Source: Paludibacteraceae bacterium
GTDB taxonomy: Bacteria; Bacteroidota; Bacteroidia; Bacteroidales; Paludibacteraceae
DNA: 64,000 nucleotides
Direction: 5' to 3'
NCBI GenBank assembly: GCA_017478225.1
Contig: JAFVDX010000009.1
Coordinates: 186,001-250,000, forward strand
A model generated the notes under the pieces. The model saw only the letters and a list, made by a program, of their open reading frames with translations, was not told the origin of the DNA and searched no databases. Below, piece by piece: positions 38,401 to 46,607 of this stretch. Position 1 is the first letter of the stretch; each line of letters opens with the position of its first letter. The translations under genes were made by a program, and so were the position numbers.

Positions 38401-39042
38401 ATGGAGTTGGAGCCTTTGCATTATGCTTATCGTACTGATGGCTCGCAACCATTCGAGTCGTCGGTGGCAGATGATATCGAGGCATACGGAATTTATTTGG
38501 GTCAGGCTCTTAAGAAATTGTTATTGTATTCCATACCAACTATGTTACTCACTGCCGGTTTGTTCTATTTGATGGCATTTCTCACGCCTCAGATTGTAGC
38601 CAAACAGACATCTGCTAACGAGCGTGCGTCTTATATGGTGGGTACTTGGACAGGCTCGTTCGACGGGAAAAAATCAACAATAGATATCAAAGAAGCGTCA
38701 GCAGAGAAAGTGGTAGCAATTGTACATGTTAAATTCTCAACTATGTCAAACGAGAAAGTGATTGGCACAATCAATATGCGCAAGAATACCATGGAGTTGA
38801 AAGATCAGGTTAAAAATAATGTTTTAGACGGTTCTTATTCCTGCAAGTTCTCTGATAGTTCGTTATCCAAAATGACCGGCACTTATTATAATTCCAAATC
38901 AGGTAAACGACTGAATTTCGAGTATGAGAGACCACTTTCCAAAAAGGAACTCGAATTAGGGCAGCAAACATTAGATAAGTCGCCTTGGCAGATATGGATA
39001 GATATTTTCCAGAAGAAGTTTAATATAAAGAAAGCAGCATAA
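35482..39042 (+). CDS. Membrane Ser/Thr protein kinase with N-terminal TxRP repeats (cluster gene 2)
   Basis: Residues 1-72 contain five TIRP/TVRP motifs (DNTIRP, DKTIRP, DKTVRP x3) plus a DKTQR. The Hanks-type kinase domain spans about 92-370, with the Gly-loop SQGTGEGD, Lys in YVLKLYY, the catalytic loop HCDIKPANFM (HCD for HRD), DFGIS, and APEF. A roughly 460-residue, mostly helical region of unknown fold follows, then four or more membrane segments (about 842-955 and 1016-1036) and a C-terminal lipocalin-like soluble domain (YMVGTWTGSFDGKK). The TxRP threonines are likely autophosphorylation sites read by the FHA protein of the same cluster. Total 1186 residues; the AAA+ gene starts 2 bp after the stop. 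Confidence 0.88.
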   Translation: MSDNTIRPTNLNNNDADKTIRPQSPVSDADKTVRPQMPVGGGADKTVRPQMPVGGGADKTVRPQMPLGGMSDKTQRVQQKEIQQMNAANEKEYVIDGKKYKFVKFLSQGTGEGDIMLVELGGNKYVLKLYYVGLELPNANILKEVKKTDGKVGLVGLLSYGKWKNPHSAEERCYELMQYCEGGSLAEYQVKGDENKFKKLAVMMAMCINACHEHGFLHCDIKPANFMFVDKAQTRLALCDFGISIVCDNKGSAKNMSDARTRIYAAPEFYFSVPGADGREIYKSSDFYSLGMSLLCLWMGESAFKQQEAELMKLKISGKLPYPPELSDHTLCLLRALTTVDAASRPEFKQIVEWAKGQNPFEQFSEKKKDIRSNFNIVFNAGKDQVAHSPEELAEFMYKDQTLAQKYLYSGKISKWLIDNLHPELEIEMEEIVEQKYQHDKQAGVYAACYVLDPAMPYYDLNGNPCTTEKEIASAIAHNRKAYQEALKNNGNLLYIFLKSQGLAQLASKVCNKLNDPKAKDEDRREAISQLIFTLDPSQPFIYESLKYDSNNDEIITPIECNTITEVVDAVREYTSSNDTWEDFTKPSFLLWVGHRDKSVVARIQQMLSGYSPDDSAYTYGVIYGLHRGMNFDLEWNQDQLYTYQHLAQYMNMMIDSRVNPDKYSEDDKESLDNFYDYLSDMKGSRLYFYLKSKGTYDKWIDWINYCYDTDSKDNKKKAAPYNMWIATYKCIKGMGIDPVYYTASGKQLTKPTDAKRLSKKEIHFEASSDRGLQDWLTVFYQEDPALDLSKKFTFEKKTVQYVEYLESLGAQYDEIKRHKQASKMVKGAMSKVKRKYRGAVTIRVLLALLCFVPLLVLIATLCVVGLPFEGNPLEGHFWDFTWVAAVVLFIPICFLTGLGGKLIGEGIISAIIGAILYWIFWLLLKFLIPVAPYAIALLLLLFGVMILVKCYIKLPLNRKLMKQLTDDSSFEQMELEPLHYAYRTDGSQPFESSVADDIEAYGIYLGQALKKLLLYSIPTMLLTAGLFYLMAFLTPQIVAKQTSANERASYMVGTWTGSFDGKKSTIDIKEASAEKVVAIVHVKFSTMSNEKVIGTINMRKNTMELKDQVKNNVLDGSYSCKFSDSSLSKMTGTYYNSKSGKRLNFEYERPLSKKELELGQQTLDKSPWQIWIDIFQKKFNIKKAA
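35566..35691 (+). repeat. Three tandem 42-bp repeats encoding the TVRP motifs
   Basis: Units at 35566-35607, 35608-35649 and 35650-35691 each encode A-D-K-T-V-R-P-Q-M-P and a Gly-rich end. The first two are almost identical at the DNA level and the third has third-position changes. A related, diverged copy (DADKTIRPQ) precedes them. Copy number could vary between strains. Confidence 0.85.
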
Positions 39043-39044
39043 CT

Positions 39045-42000
39045 ATGAGATGTACTAATTGTCAGAAAGACAACCGAGAAGAAGCCAATTTTTGCAAATG
39101 GTGCGGCAATAAACTTGTAGATAAGGCACAGAAGCAATTGCAGGAGTTGGTTGGTATGGCTGATGTAAAACAGCAACTGAGGGATATAATCTCAACTCAC
39201 GATGCTTTAGAGCGTAGGTCCAAGATGAGTGGTATAAAACTCACGCAACCTCTTAACACACTTATATTGGGTGATGCGGGAATGGGTAAGAGCGCGTTGT
39301 TGGGCGTTATGCAGTCGTTGTTTTATGAAAATAAAATAATAACCAAAGCCGCACCGAAAGTAGTGGATGCGTCCGAATTCCAGAATTTTGTAAATGACTT
39401 TGATAATAATATCATGGCGGCTCGTGATGGCATTTTGTGTATTGAAAATGTACAGAAACTTTTGCCTGATGGCGAAGTGAGGCAAGTGACCGACCTTGAT
39501 ATATTATTCACAGGAATGGACAAGTGGGGCGGAAATCCAATAGTGATACTGACAGGTACAGAAAGCGGATTAGGCAGTTTCGTGAAAAACAATCAAGGTA
39601 TAGCATCTCAGTTCCAATATGAATTTCATTTGAAGCCATATACTGCCGCTGAGTTGCTTGACTTAACAGAATTGCTGCTTAAAAAGTTGTATGCCCTTAA
39701 ATTAGATACTGCCGCCAAAGAAAAATTGGGTAGGGTATATAAGCAGTATTTTCGTGACAACCCAGGAGAGGCTATATCTGCCAATATCGCTCAGAAGAAA
39801 GCGCGCGAGATTATGGATGCTGTCCTGCGCCGTGACGCGCGGGCGGATATGGCTTTAGAACAAGACATCTTGGGCAAAGAATATGTGAGGAAAACGACAG
39901 AAGAAGTGATGGCTGAATTTGATAAGTATGTAGGAGTGGATAGTATCAAAGAGGCAGTACAGAAAATTATCAATAAATTGTCGATGGATGCCGAACGCGA
40001 AGGAGTTAATGCCAAGCGTGAGATAAAAGATCATTTCTTGTTTTTGGGCAATCCCGGAACAGGTAAGACTACTATCGCCCGTTTGTTTGCCGATGTGCTG
40101 AATTCTATAGATGTGCTTCCGGTTGGGCAATTGGTTGAAGTGAGCCGTCAGGACCTTGTGGCGCAATATGTAGGTCAAACCGCTCCTAAAGTAACAGAGT
40201 GGGTGGACAAAGCAATGGGAGGAATATTGTTTATAGACGAAGCATATACATTGAAACAGGGTGATAGTGACCAATTCGGACAAGAGGCTATCGATACTCT
40301 GCTCAAATTGCTTGAAGACCGTAGAGGCAAATTTGTTGCTATCGCGGCAGGATATACCAAAGAAATGGGCGAATTCCTTGCTACTAATAGCGGTATGGAG
40401 TCCAGATTCAATCAAACTATCAATTTCCGTGATTATAATGCAGAAGAATTAACCGAGATATTCCGTCGGTTTGTTAAGTCTAAAAATATGACTTTGGACG
40501 CAGATGCAGAGGCGCAAGTGGGTAATTTCTTCAGAAAGATGTATTTGTCGCGTAAGCGTACATTCGGTAATGCCCGTGAAGTAAGAAATACTTTCGACAA
40601 TGCGATGAAAAATCAAGGTAATCGTATTCAAGAGGCAAAACTCAATGGCACTTTTACTCCTGATATGCTCAAAGTGCTTACTCGCGAAGATATAGAAGGT
40701 GCTGAATCAATGCGCGAGAAGAATTTAGACGAGTTGCTTGAAGAACTTGATGGCTTCATTGGAATGGACGAGGTGAAGATGAAAGTAAGAGAGATTGCTC
40801 AGAAGATCCAAGTTGACAAGCGTATGATGGAAATGGGGCTTGGAGAGGCAGAAATAACCCCTGTGCATATTGTTCTAACAGGCAATCCCGGAACAGGTAA
40901 AACTACAGTTGCCAAAATGCTTGGTAAGATATTCAAGTCAATAGGTTTATTACCAACTGACAAGGTCGTGGAAAAACAACGCCGTGACCTAATAAGTACT
41001 TATAAGAACGAAACAGCCAAGATAGTTGATAAGGCTTGCGACGAGGCTATGGGGGGCATATTGTTTATAGACGAGGCTTATGCTTTGATGCCAATCTCGG
41101 CTGGCGGTAGCAAAGACCAAGAGGGAGTGGAGGCTGTTGAGTCGCTCATGACCCGTATGGTGAGTGATGCAGGTAAATTCGTGGTTATATGTGCAGGTTA
41201 TAGAAAAGAGATGACCGAGTTTATTGACAATGCTAACCCCGGATTTCGCAGGCGTTTCTCGCATTATATCCATATTGACGATTATACACCGGCTCAACTG
41301 GAGCAGATATTTTTCTCTGTTGCAAAGAAAAAACATAAGATTTTCACTGACGAGGCAAAAGACATGCTGCATAAACTGGTGCAGCAGATGGTTGATAAGA
41401 AAGACGAAAACTTTGGTAATGCGGGCGAGATGACCAAGTTGTTCGACCAAGTGAAACTCAGACAATCCAACAGAATCGCTAAATTATCGCAAGACCAACT
41501 CAGTAAAGAAGTGTTCGAGACCATTGAGGCAGAAGATATTCCGTATGAAAAGCCTAAAGAGGTGAATATGACCGAGGTGCTTAGTCAACTCGACGATTTG
41601 ATAGGACTTGACGGAGTGAAAAACGAAGTTCGTGGTTTGGCTAATACTATAATGGTAGAACAAAAACGAGCCAAGTTGCTTGGTGGTAATTATAAGATGA
41701 ATCTTGACCATTATTTGTTTCTTGGTAATCCCGGTACGGGTAAAACCACAGTGGCTCGTATAATGGCTGATATCTTCTATTCTCTTGGGATGTTGCCTAC
41801 TAATAATCTCACAGAGGTAACAAGAAAAGATCTTGTTGAGGGCTATATGGGACAAACGGCAAAGAAGACCGCAAGAGTAGTTAAGAGCGCAATAGGTGGA
41901 GTGCTGTTTATTGACGAAGCCTATGCGCTCAGTCAAGGTAGTCATGACGAGTTCGGACAAGAGGCTATAGATACCCTATTGCCCTTATTGCTCGATTACA

Positions 42001-42380
42001 AAGGTAAGATGATATGTATTGCAGCAGGATATACACATGAAATGAAACAATGGATTGAAACTAATTCAGGACTTACCTCAAGATTTAATAAAGCAATAAC
42101 TTTTGACGACTACAACGGCGACCAATTAGCAGATATATTCCGCATGAAAGCCAAGAAAGACGGAATGACAGTAACACCTGAGGCAGAACAAAAAATGGTA
42201 GAATATTTCCAAAACTTATATGCTCATCGTGATTGCCATTTTGGTAATGCTCGTGAGGTAAATAATTATTATGCTAAGGTTAAGCAAAAACAAGGTGAGC
42301 GATTGATGCCCAAACTGCTTGATGATACTGCTACAAGAGAAGACCTCGTTACTTTTGAGGCAGAAGATATGATGGTATAA
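39045..42380 (+). CDS. Zinc-ribbon protein with four AAA+ (CbxX/SpoVK-type) modules (cluster gene 3)
   Basis: This 1111-residue protein starts with a zinc ribbon (CTNC ... CKWC, residues 3-20). Four AAA+ modules follow. Module 1 (about 35-280) has Walker A GDAGMGKSALL near residue 78, but a degenerate Walker B (ILCIENV, no Asp-Glu). Modules 2, 3 and 4 have GNPGTGKTT near residues 336, 615 and 897 and intact FIDEAY Walker B motifs. Each is introduced by 'xxIGxDxVKxxV', the CbxX/CfqX (RuBisCO-activase-like, SpoVK) signature also found in EccA of type VII secretion. CbbX-type proteins remodel protein complexes as hexamers, and a fused array suggests a dedicated remodelling machine. No Cys or transmembrane clues give the substrate. 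Confidence 0.88.
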   Translation: MRCTNCQKDNREEANFCKWCGNKLVDKAQKQLQELVGMADVKQQLRDIISTHDALERRSKMSGIKLTQPLNTLILGDAGMGKSALLGVMQSLFYENKIITKAAPKVVDASEFQNFVNDFDNNIMAARDGILCIENVQKLLPDGEVRQVTDLDILFTGMDKWGGNPIVILTGTESGLGSFVKNNQGIASQFQYEFHLKPYTAAELLDLTELLLKKLYALKLDTAAKEKLGRVYKQYFRDNPGEAISANIAQKKAREIMDAVLRRDARADMALEQDILGKEYVRKTTEEVMAEFDKYVGVDSIKEAVQKIINKLSMDAEREGVNAKREIKDHFLFLGNPGTGKTTIARLFADVLNSIDVLPVGQLVEVSRQDLVAQYVGQTAPKVTEWVDKAMGGILFIDEAYTLKQGDSDQFGQEAIDTLLKLLEDRRGKFVAIAAGYTKEMGEFLATNSGMESRFNQTINFRDYNAEELTEIFRRFVKSKNMTLDADAEAQVGNFFRKMYLSRKRTFGNAREVRNTFDNAMKNQGNRIQEAKLNGTFTPDMLKVLTREDIEGAESMREKNLDELLEELDGFIGMDEVKMKVREIAQKIQVDKRMMEMGLGEAEITPVHIVLTGNPGTGKTTVAKMLGKIFKSIGLLPTDKVVEKQRRDLISTYKNETAKIVDKACDEAMGGILFIDEAYALMPISAGGSKDQEGVEAVESLMTRMVSDAGKFVVICAGYRKEMTEFIDNANPGFRRRFSHYIHIDDYTPAQLEQIFFSVAKKKHKIFTDEAKDMLHKLVQQMVDKKDENFGNAGEMTKLFDQVKLRQSNRIAKLSQDQLSKEVFETIEAEDIPYEKPKEVNMTEVLSQLDDLIGLDGVKNEVRGLANTIMVEQKRAKLLGGNYKMNLDHYLFLGNPGTGKTTVARIMADIFYSLGMLPTNNLTEVTRKDLVEGYMGQTAKKTARVVKSAIGGVLFIDEAYALSQGSHDEFGQEAIDTLLPLLLDYKGKMICIAAGYTHEMKQWIETNSGLTSRFNKAITFDDYNGDQLADIFRMKAKKDGMTVTPEAEQKMVEYFQNLYAHRDCHFGNAREVNNYYAKVKQKQGERLMPKLLDDTATREDLVTFEAEDMMV

Positions 42381-42405
42381 CAAGAATCTTAAAATTGTGA
42401 ATGAT

Positions 42406-43068
42406 ATGGCTATTTTAGTTAAATGCCCCAAATGCAAGTGTGATATAGAGAACGATAGTTATTTCTGCGACCAATGCGGAGCGGAATTGTATATATGCCC
42501 TCAATGTAAGACCTTTGGCAAAGGGAAAAGATGTACATCATGTGGAACAGAATTGGTCCGAGCCAAAGATTTTGCCGGTGGTGCACAACCCACACCTGCT
42601 TCTCAACCTGTTTCTCAACCTACACCTCAGCCAACCACTCAACCTACTTCTCAGCCTGCAACGCAGCCTACAACGCAGGCAACTGAGGTGCCTCAACAAG
42701 CATCTAATGCTTATTCGCCTTCTGCCGAGAAAACTATTCGCCCTGGCGCACCTATGGATAATGCCCAACCACGGCCTCAACCAGGACATATTGTCTGCTA
42801 CTCTCCGCAACATATAAGGCTCGGTTTGGCAAGCGGAGTGATTATAGGTAGGCGTGGTCATTATCCTTCTGTATTCGCAAATTTCGGAGATGTCAGTGGA
42901 AACCATGCACGATTAGACCAAATAGGGGCAGAGTGGAAAATTACAGACTTGGGCTCAACAAATGGTACATTCCTTAATGGTGCTCAGTTGCAGCCTAATG
43001 TAGCGTATAATATGAATGTAGGTGATAAAATAAGATTTTCAACCCTTGAATTTGTTGTAGAGGTATGA
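42406..43068 (+). CDS. Zinc-ribbon FHA-domain protein (cluster gene 4)
   Basis: This is a 220-residue protein. The double zinc ribbon uses CPKCKC ... CDQCGAEL and CPQCKTFGKGKRCTSCG (residues 6-50). A low-complexity linker of QPT/QPS repeats (about 60-95) carries SAEKTIRPGAP, the same TxRP motif as the kinase N-terminus. The C-terminal FHA domain (about 125-220) has the phosphothreonine-binding signature GVIIGRRGHYPS, VSGNHARLD and DLGSTNGTFLNG. The ATG at 42406 is preferred over an upstream GTG at 42397. Its stop overlaps the start of the PP2C gene. Inferred role: reader of phosphothreonine made by the neighbouring kinase. Confidence 0.87.
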   Translation: MAILVKCPKCKCDIENDSYFCDQCGAELYICPQCKTFGKGKRCTSCGTELVRAKDFAGGAQPTPASQPVSQPTPQPTTQPTSQPATQPTTQATEVPQQASNAYSPSAEKTIRPGAPMDNAQPRPQPGHIVCYSPQHIRLGLASGVIIGRRGHYPSVFANFGDVSGNHARLDQIGAEWKITDLGSTNGTFLNGAQLQPNVAYNMNVGDKIRFSTLEFVVEV

Positions 43069-43814
43069 TAACAATAAAAGCGATATTGTGTTCCGATATG
43101 GGACTTGTAAGACAAAACAACGAAGACATGATTCTGCTTAACGGAGAATTGTATCGTGATGAGAGTCTTACTACAGAGTTTAATATAGACGACAACTCTC
43201 GGTTTACTGCTATCGTAGCAGACGGAATGGGTGGCCATGAAGGTGGAGAGTTCGCCTCAGAGTTGGCAACTCAGGCTTTTGACGAACACCTATCGTCATT
43301 ACCTGCAAACCTATCTTCGCAGCAAGTTATTGAACAAACAAAACAATGGGCAGTCAAAACCCATGATATGATTAATCAGAAAGGAATAGAACTGCCACAA
43401 TATATGGGCATGGGAACTACATTCGTAGGCATGTTTTCATACGAAGGCAAGGTGTTCTCTATCAATATAGGCGATAGTCGTTTATACCGCTATAGAGAGA
43501 CTATCCTTAAACAGATAAGTCAGGACCATTCTATGCGTAATCTGACAGGTGATATGACTCAGAAATCCAATCTTATATACAACTCGCTTGGCGCAGGAGA
43601 AAGCGTCTTTGCCGATGTAGAGGACATGTCTGATAAGATATTACCTGACGACCAATACATAATCTGCTCCGATGGATTGTCGGATATGCTATCTGATGAT
43701 GAAATTGATAGTATCCTTGACAATGGAGGGCTGACACCAGAACTTATTGATGCCGCCAAGCGGGCAGGCGGTAAAGACAATGTCTCAGTAATCTCGTTAC
43801 ACTTCCTCCCTTAA
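43065..43814 (+). CDS. PP2C-family Ser/Thr protein phosphatase (cluster gene 5)
   Basis: This 249-residue metal-dependent phosphatase is of the PPM/Stp1 type. Signature blocks are present: SDMGLVRQNNEDM, VADGMGGHEGGEFAS (metal-binding Asp), GMGTTFVGM, INIGDSRLYRYR, QDHSMRN, ICSDGLSDMLSD and GGKDNVSVISL. It has no signal peptide or membrane helix, so it acts in the cytosol. It overlaps the FHA gene by 4 bp (ATGA). The tight linkage with a kinase and an FHA reader says it reverses the kinase's threonine phosphorylation. In T6SS and Stk systems the same trio is used as a switch, but no T6SS genes are present here. Confidence 0.92.
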   Translation: MITIKAILCSDMGLVRQNNEDMILLNGELYRDESLTTEFNIDDNSRFTAIVADGMGGHEGGEFASELATQAFDEHLSSLPANLSSQQVIEQTKQWAVKTHDMINQKGIELPQYMGMGTTFVGMFSYEGKVFSINIGDSRLYRYRETILKQISQDHSMRNLTGDMTQKSNLIYNSLGAGESVFADVEDMSDKILPDDQYIICSDGLSDMLSDDEIDSILDNGGLTPELIDAAKRAGGKDNVSVISLHFLP

Positions 43815-43920
43815 AAACCAAGAGGTCTAATAATCACATAGATAAAAGTGATATTATATATTATTACTGACCGATAAACTTTAGCCTATAAGTCTAAATG
43901 TTTTTGTCCTTCTATTTACA

Positions 43921-45051
43921 CTAACTGCAAAAGTTAGTAGCAATCAGTTGACAAATTTGTCTGACTTCATCTGTTGTCAAGTCATAATACATAGGAAGGC
44001 GCACAAGTGTGTCTTGATATCTGTCGCACTCAGGCAACTCACGACCATCGTGTTTGTCTTTATAATACTGACTGGAATGAAGGCTAAGATAGTGGAAAAC
44101 AGCAAGAACACCATTGTCCTTCAGATATTTAATGAGTTCCGTTCGCTCATCCAAACTATTACATACAAGATAGAACATGTGGGCATTGTTAGTTGCATAT
44201 TGAGGAATGTCAGGCAAACGGAAGCAACCTTTCTCAGCAAGCGGTTTTAGCAACTCGTAATATGTTTGCCACAGTAGTTTCCGCTTTTGCTGAATGTCGT
44301 CAAGGTTCTCAAGTTGTGCGCAAAGGAAAGCGGCGTTTATCTCTGCCGGCAGAAAACTTGAACCCATATCCACCCAACCATACTTGTTTACTGCACCGCG
44401 GAAGAACTCAGCGCGGTTAGTACCCTTTTCCCAAATAATCTCAGCACGACGCACAAAACGCTCGTCATTAACGACCAGCAAACCACCCTCGCCACCGGCG
44501 GTGATGTTCTTTGTCTCGTGAAAACTGAAAGCGGCAAGATGACCTATAGCCCCTAATGGTTTGTGCTTGTAATATGAGTCAATGGCTTGAGCCGCATCTT
44601 CAACGACAAGCAGGTTATGCTTCTCAGCGATATCCATTATCGCATCCATATCGCAAGCCACACCTGCGTAATGCACTGTCACAATAACTTTGGTGCTGGG
44701 AGTGATGAGCGCTTCCAGCGTCTCGGCATCTAAGTTCGGATTGCGTTTCATTGAGTCGGCAAACACTACTTTTGCTCCTTCGTGCAAGAAAGCAAGGGCG
44801 GTTGAGACAAAAGTATATGACGGCACTATCACTTCGTCGCCGGGTTGCAGCCCACAAAGCATGGCGCACATCTCAAGAGCATCCGTGCCACTTGTCGTAA
44901 GCAGACATTTATGGAAACCATATCGTTGCTCGAAGAACTGTTGACAACGCTTAGTGAACTCACCGTTGCCACTTAACTTGCCGTTATACACAGCTTGATA
45001 CATATAATGCGCCTCCTTACCCGTGAGGTGCGGTTTGTTAAAAGGAATCAT
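43921..45051 (-). CDS. wecE: dTDP-4-amino-4,6-dideoxygalactose transaminase (WecE/RffA type)
   Basis: This PLP aminotransferase of the DegT/DnrJ/EryC1 (ArnB) family makes dTDP-4-amino-4,6-dideoxygalactose from the 4-keto sugar. Visible are the substrate region MIPFNKPHLTGKEAHYM, TTSGTDALEMCAML, VPSYTFVSTA, EDAAQAIDS, and the PLP lysine in SFHETKNITAGGEGG (about residue 182). Length is 376 residues, equal to E. coli WecE. It is the last gene of the minus-strand glycan operon; a WecD-like acetyltransferase gene lies upstream in the same direction, so the pair would give dTDP-Fuc4NAc. The dTDP-glucose synthesis genes (rmlA/B) are not in the window. Confidence 0.9.
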   Translation of the reverse strand: MIPFNKPHLTGKEAHYMYQAVYNGKLSGNGEFTKRCQQFFEQRYGFHKCLLTTSGTDALEMCAMLCGLQPGDEVIVPSYTFVSTALAFLHEGAKVVFADSMKRNPNLDAETLEALITPSTKVIVTVHYAGVACDMDAIMDIAEKHNLLVVEDAAQAIDSYYKHKPLGAIGHLAAFSFHETKNITAGGEGGLLVVNDERFVRRAEIIWEKGTNRAEFFRGAVNKYGWVDMGSSFLPAEINAAFLCAQLENLDDIQQKRKLLWQTYYELLKPLAEKGCFRLPDIPQYATNNAHMFYLVCNSLDERTELIKYLKDNGVLAVFHYLSLHSSQYYKDKHDGRELPECDRYQDTLVRLPMYYDLTTDEVRQICQLIATNFCS

Positions 45052-45181
45052 AGACTATTGTTTTGTATTTATTAGAGTTAATTTATATGTGTATGGCAAT
45101 CGCATTTTATATTTTTTTTGTTTTAGATAATAATAAATTATATTTTTAAATATGAGAACATGGTTTACAAATTTCAGTATA

Positions 45182-46603
45182 TCAATAATATATGTTTATA
45201 TTTGCGAAAGTTTCTTTAGCATTACAATCGTTTTTCGGTGCGCCATAATATGTTGACCAAATAACACAGGTACTATCTTCCAAATTTTTTATATCCTCAC
45301 ATTGTGTTATTCTATCTATCCGAAAATCAACATCTCGCATATCTAATCTCATCATGTTTTGTAATATCAGATATTGATATTCAGCCCAAATTATATCCCA
45401 TTTGTCTAAATTTTCAATATTATTTGGTTCTATCACAAATAACCTATATCCAGCATTTTTCATTTTCACTAGGCGTTGTGCAACAGGAAAATCATGTAAC
45501 CTACTTTCATGATGTTTTTTTATTTGATTAGGTACTTTGTATGTATAGAATAATGCTAATAACATACTTATAATGAATGTTGGAAGTTCTCTAATGTATA
45601 AAATCATGAAATACATTATTGCTGGAATCATTAAAAATATAGAAGTAAGATAGTAATGCCCTGTAGGAAGTTTCAATACTACATTTCCAATAAATGCGGC
45701 GCAACCTGCAAAAAGAATAGAGTCAAAAAACAAATGAAGATTTTCGCTTTTCCAACATAACATTATAAATCGTACGAATGCAATAATAAAACCTAAAATT
45801 GCCATTTTTTGGCTGCGTAACATAGCAAAAAATATCACGACTCTATTCATATTTTCGACATCAGTGGGATGGTAAACAGTAATGGTGTTACGATATACCA
45901 AGAAATAATATAACAATAAGAATAATAATGAATTTGCGAGTGATATGATATAGCAGTATACTTTCTTAGTTGACGATAGTAATTTGTATGAGAATATCAA
46001 AGGCGTTAATCCATATACCATAAACATTCCGAAATTAGGCTCACTCATATATGTGAGATACAATACGGCAATTATGTTAACAATAAAATATGAAAGTTTC
46101 TCTGACCTCCAAAATTCATAACCTGTCCATATAAATATGAGCAATAAGAATTGCGAGAATCCACCTCCATATGTAAAATCAAGAAAATACTTCTCATATA
46201 TTCTTGAAACATACATAATTGTAAAACACAGTGCAATCCATGGAAACATTTTGCTAGGTTTGAAATTGTCATACAAGATTTTCTGTAAGAACAAGAATAA
46301 CAAAAGAGGAAAAATCATCAATTGTATGGCATCGCGAGCATACAACATTTTTGCGGAAACTCCATTAGGTGATAAAAATAATAGAAGATTGTTATGCTGT
46401 TGACCCAATGGACAAAATCTTCCATCAGATGGACGAAAATTTTCGCTTATAGGGAATGGTTTACCTATAGCAACTGAGCTGATATACATGTTGTTGTCAC
46501 CTATTATCCAGTTGGCATTGTGATAAGTATAATATGCCAAAACTAAAGAATACAATAAAATGACTACTACTGGTAAAAGATTGTTTACTTTAGACTGTTT
46601 CAT
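45182..46603 (-). CDS. Polytopic membrane protein, GT-C/Gtr-like, of the glycan operon
   Basis: This 473-residue protein has about ten membrane helices. After the first helix there is an extracytoplasmic loop with NANWIIGDNNMY, an acidic site in the place where lipid-carrier-dependent GT-C glycosyltransferases keep a catalytic Asp. The last 100 residues (KKHHESRLHDFPVAQRL ... LDKWDIIWAEYQYL) form a soluble tail. It lies 4 bp after the SMR-type gene and 130 bp before wecE. Together with its neighbours it could transfer a sugar from the polyprenyl carrier to a surface glycan. The assignment rests on topology and context, not on a recognised family signature. Confidence 0.65.
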   Translation of the reverse strand: MKQSKVNNLLPVVVILLYSLVLAYYTYHNANWIIGDNNMYISSVAIGKPFPISENFRPSDGRFCPLGQQHNNLLLFLSPNGVSAKMLYARDAIQLMIFPLLLFLFLQKILYDNFKPSKMFPWIALCFTIMYVSRIYEKYFLDFTYGGGFSQFLLLIFIWTGYEFWRSEKLSYFIVNIIAVLYLTYMSEPNFGMFMVYGLTPLIFSYKLLSSTKKVYCYIISLANSLLFLLLYYFLVYRNTITVYHPTDVENMNRVVIFFAMLRSQKMAILGFIIAFVRFIMLCWKSENLHLFFDSILFAGCAAFIGNVVLKLPTGHYYLTSIFLMIPAIMYFMILYIRELPTFIISMLLALFYTYKVPNQIKKHHESRLHDFPVAQRLVKMKNAGYRLFVIEPNNIENLDKWDIIWAEYQYLILQNMMRLDMRDVDFRIDRITQCEDIKNLEDSTCVIWSTYYGAPKNDCNAKETFANINIYY

Positions 46604-46607
46604 GTTT

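Noticed and set aside
36658..42437. Several antisense open frames opposite the kinase and AAA+ genes
   Set aside because: They lack start context, promoters and recognisable domains, and the opposite strand encodes well-conserved motifs throughout.
34538..43814. Type VI or type VII secretion locus
   Set aside because: Kinase, FHA, PP2C and EccA-like AAA+ are shared with such systems, but no TssB/C, Hcp, VgrG, ClpV, EccC or WXG100 genes are in the surrounding sequence.
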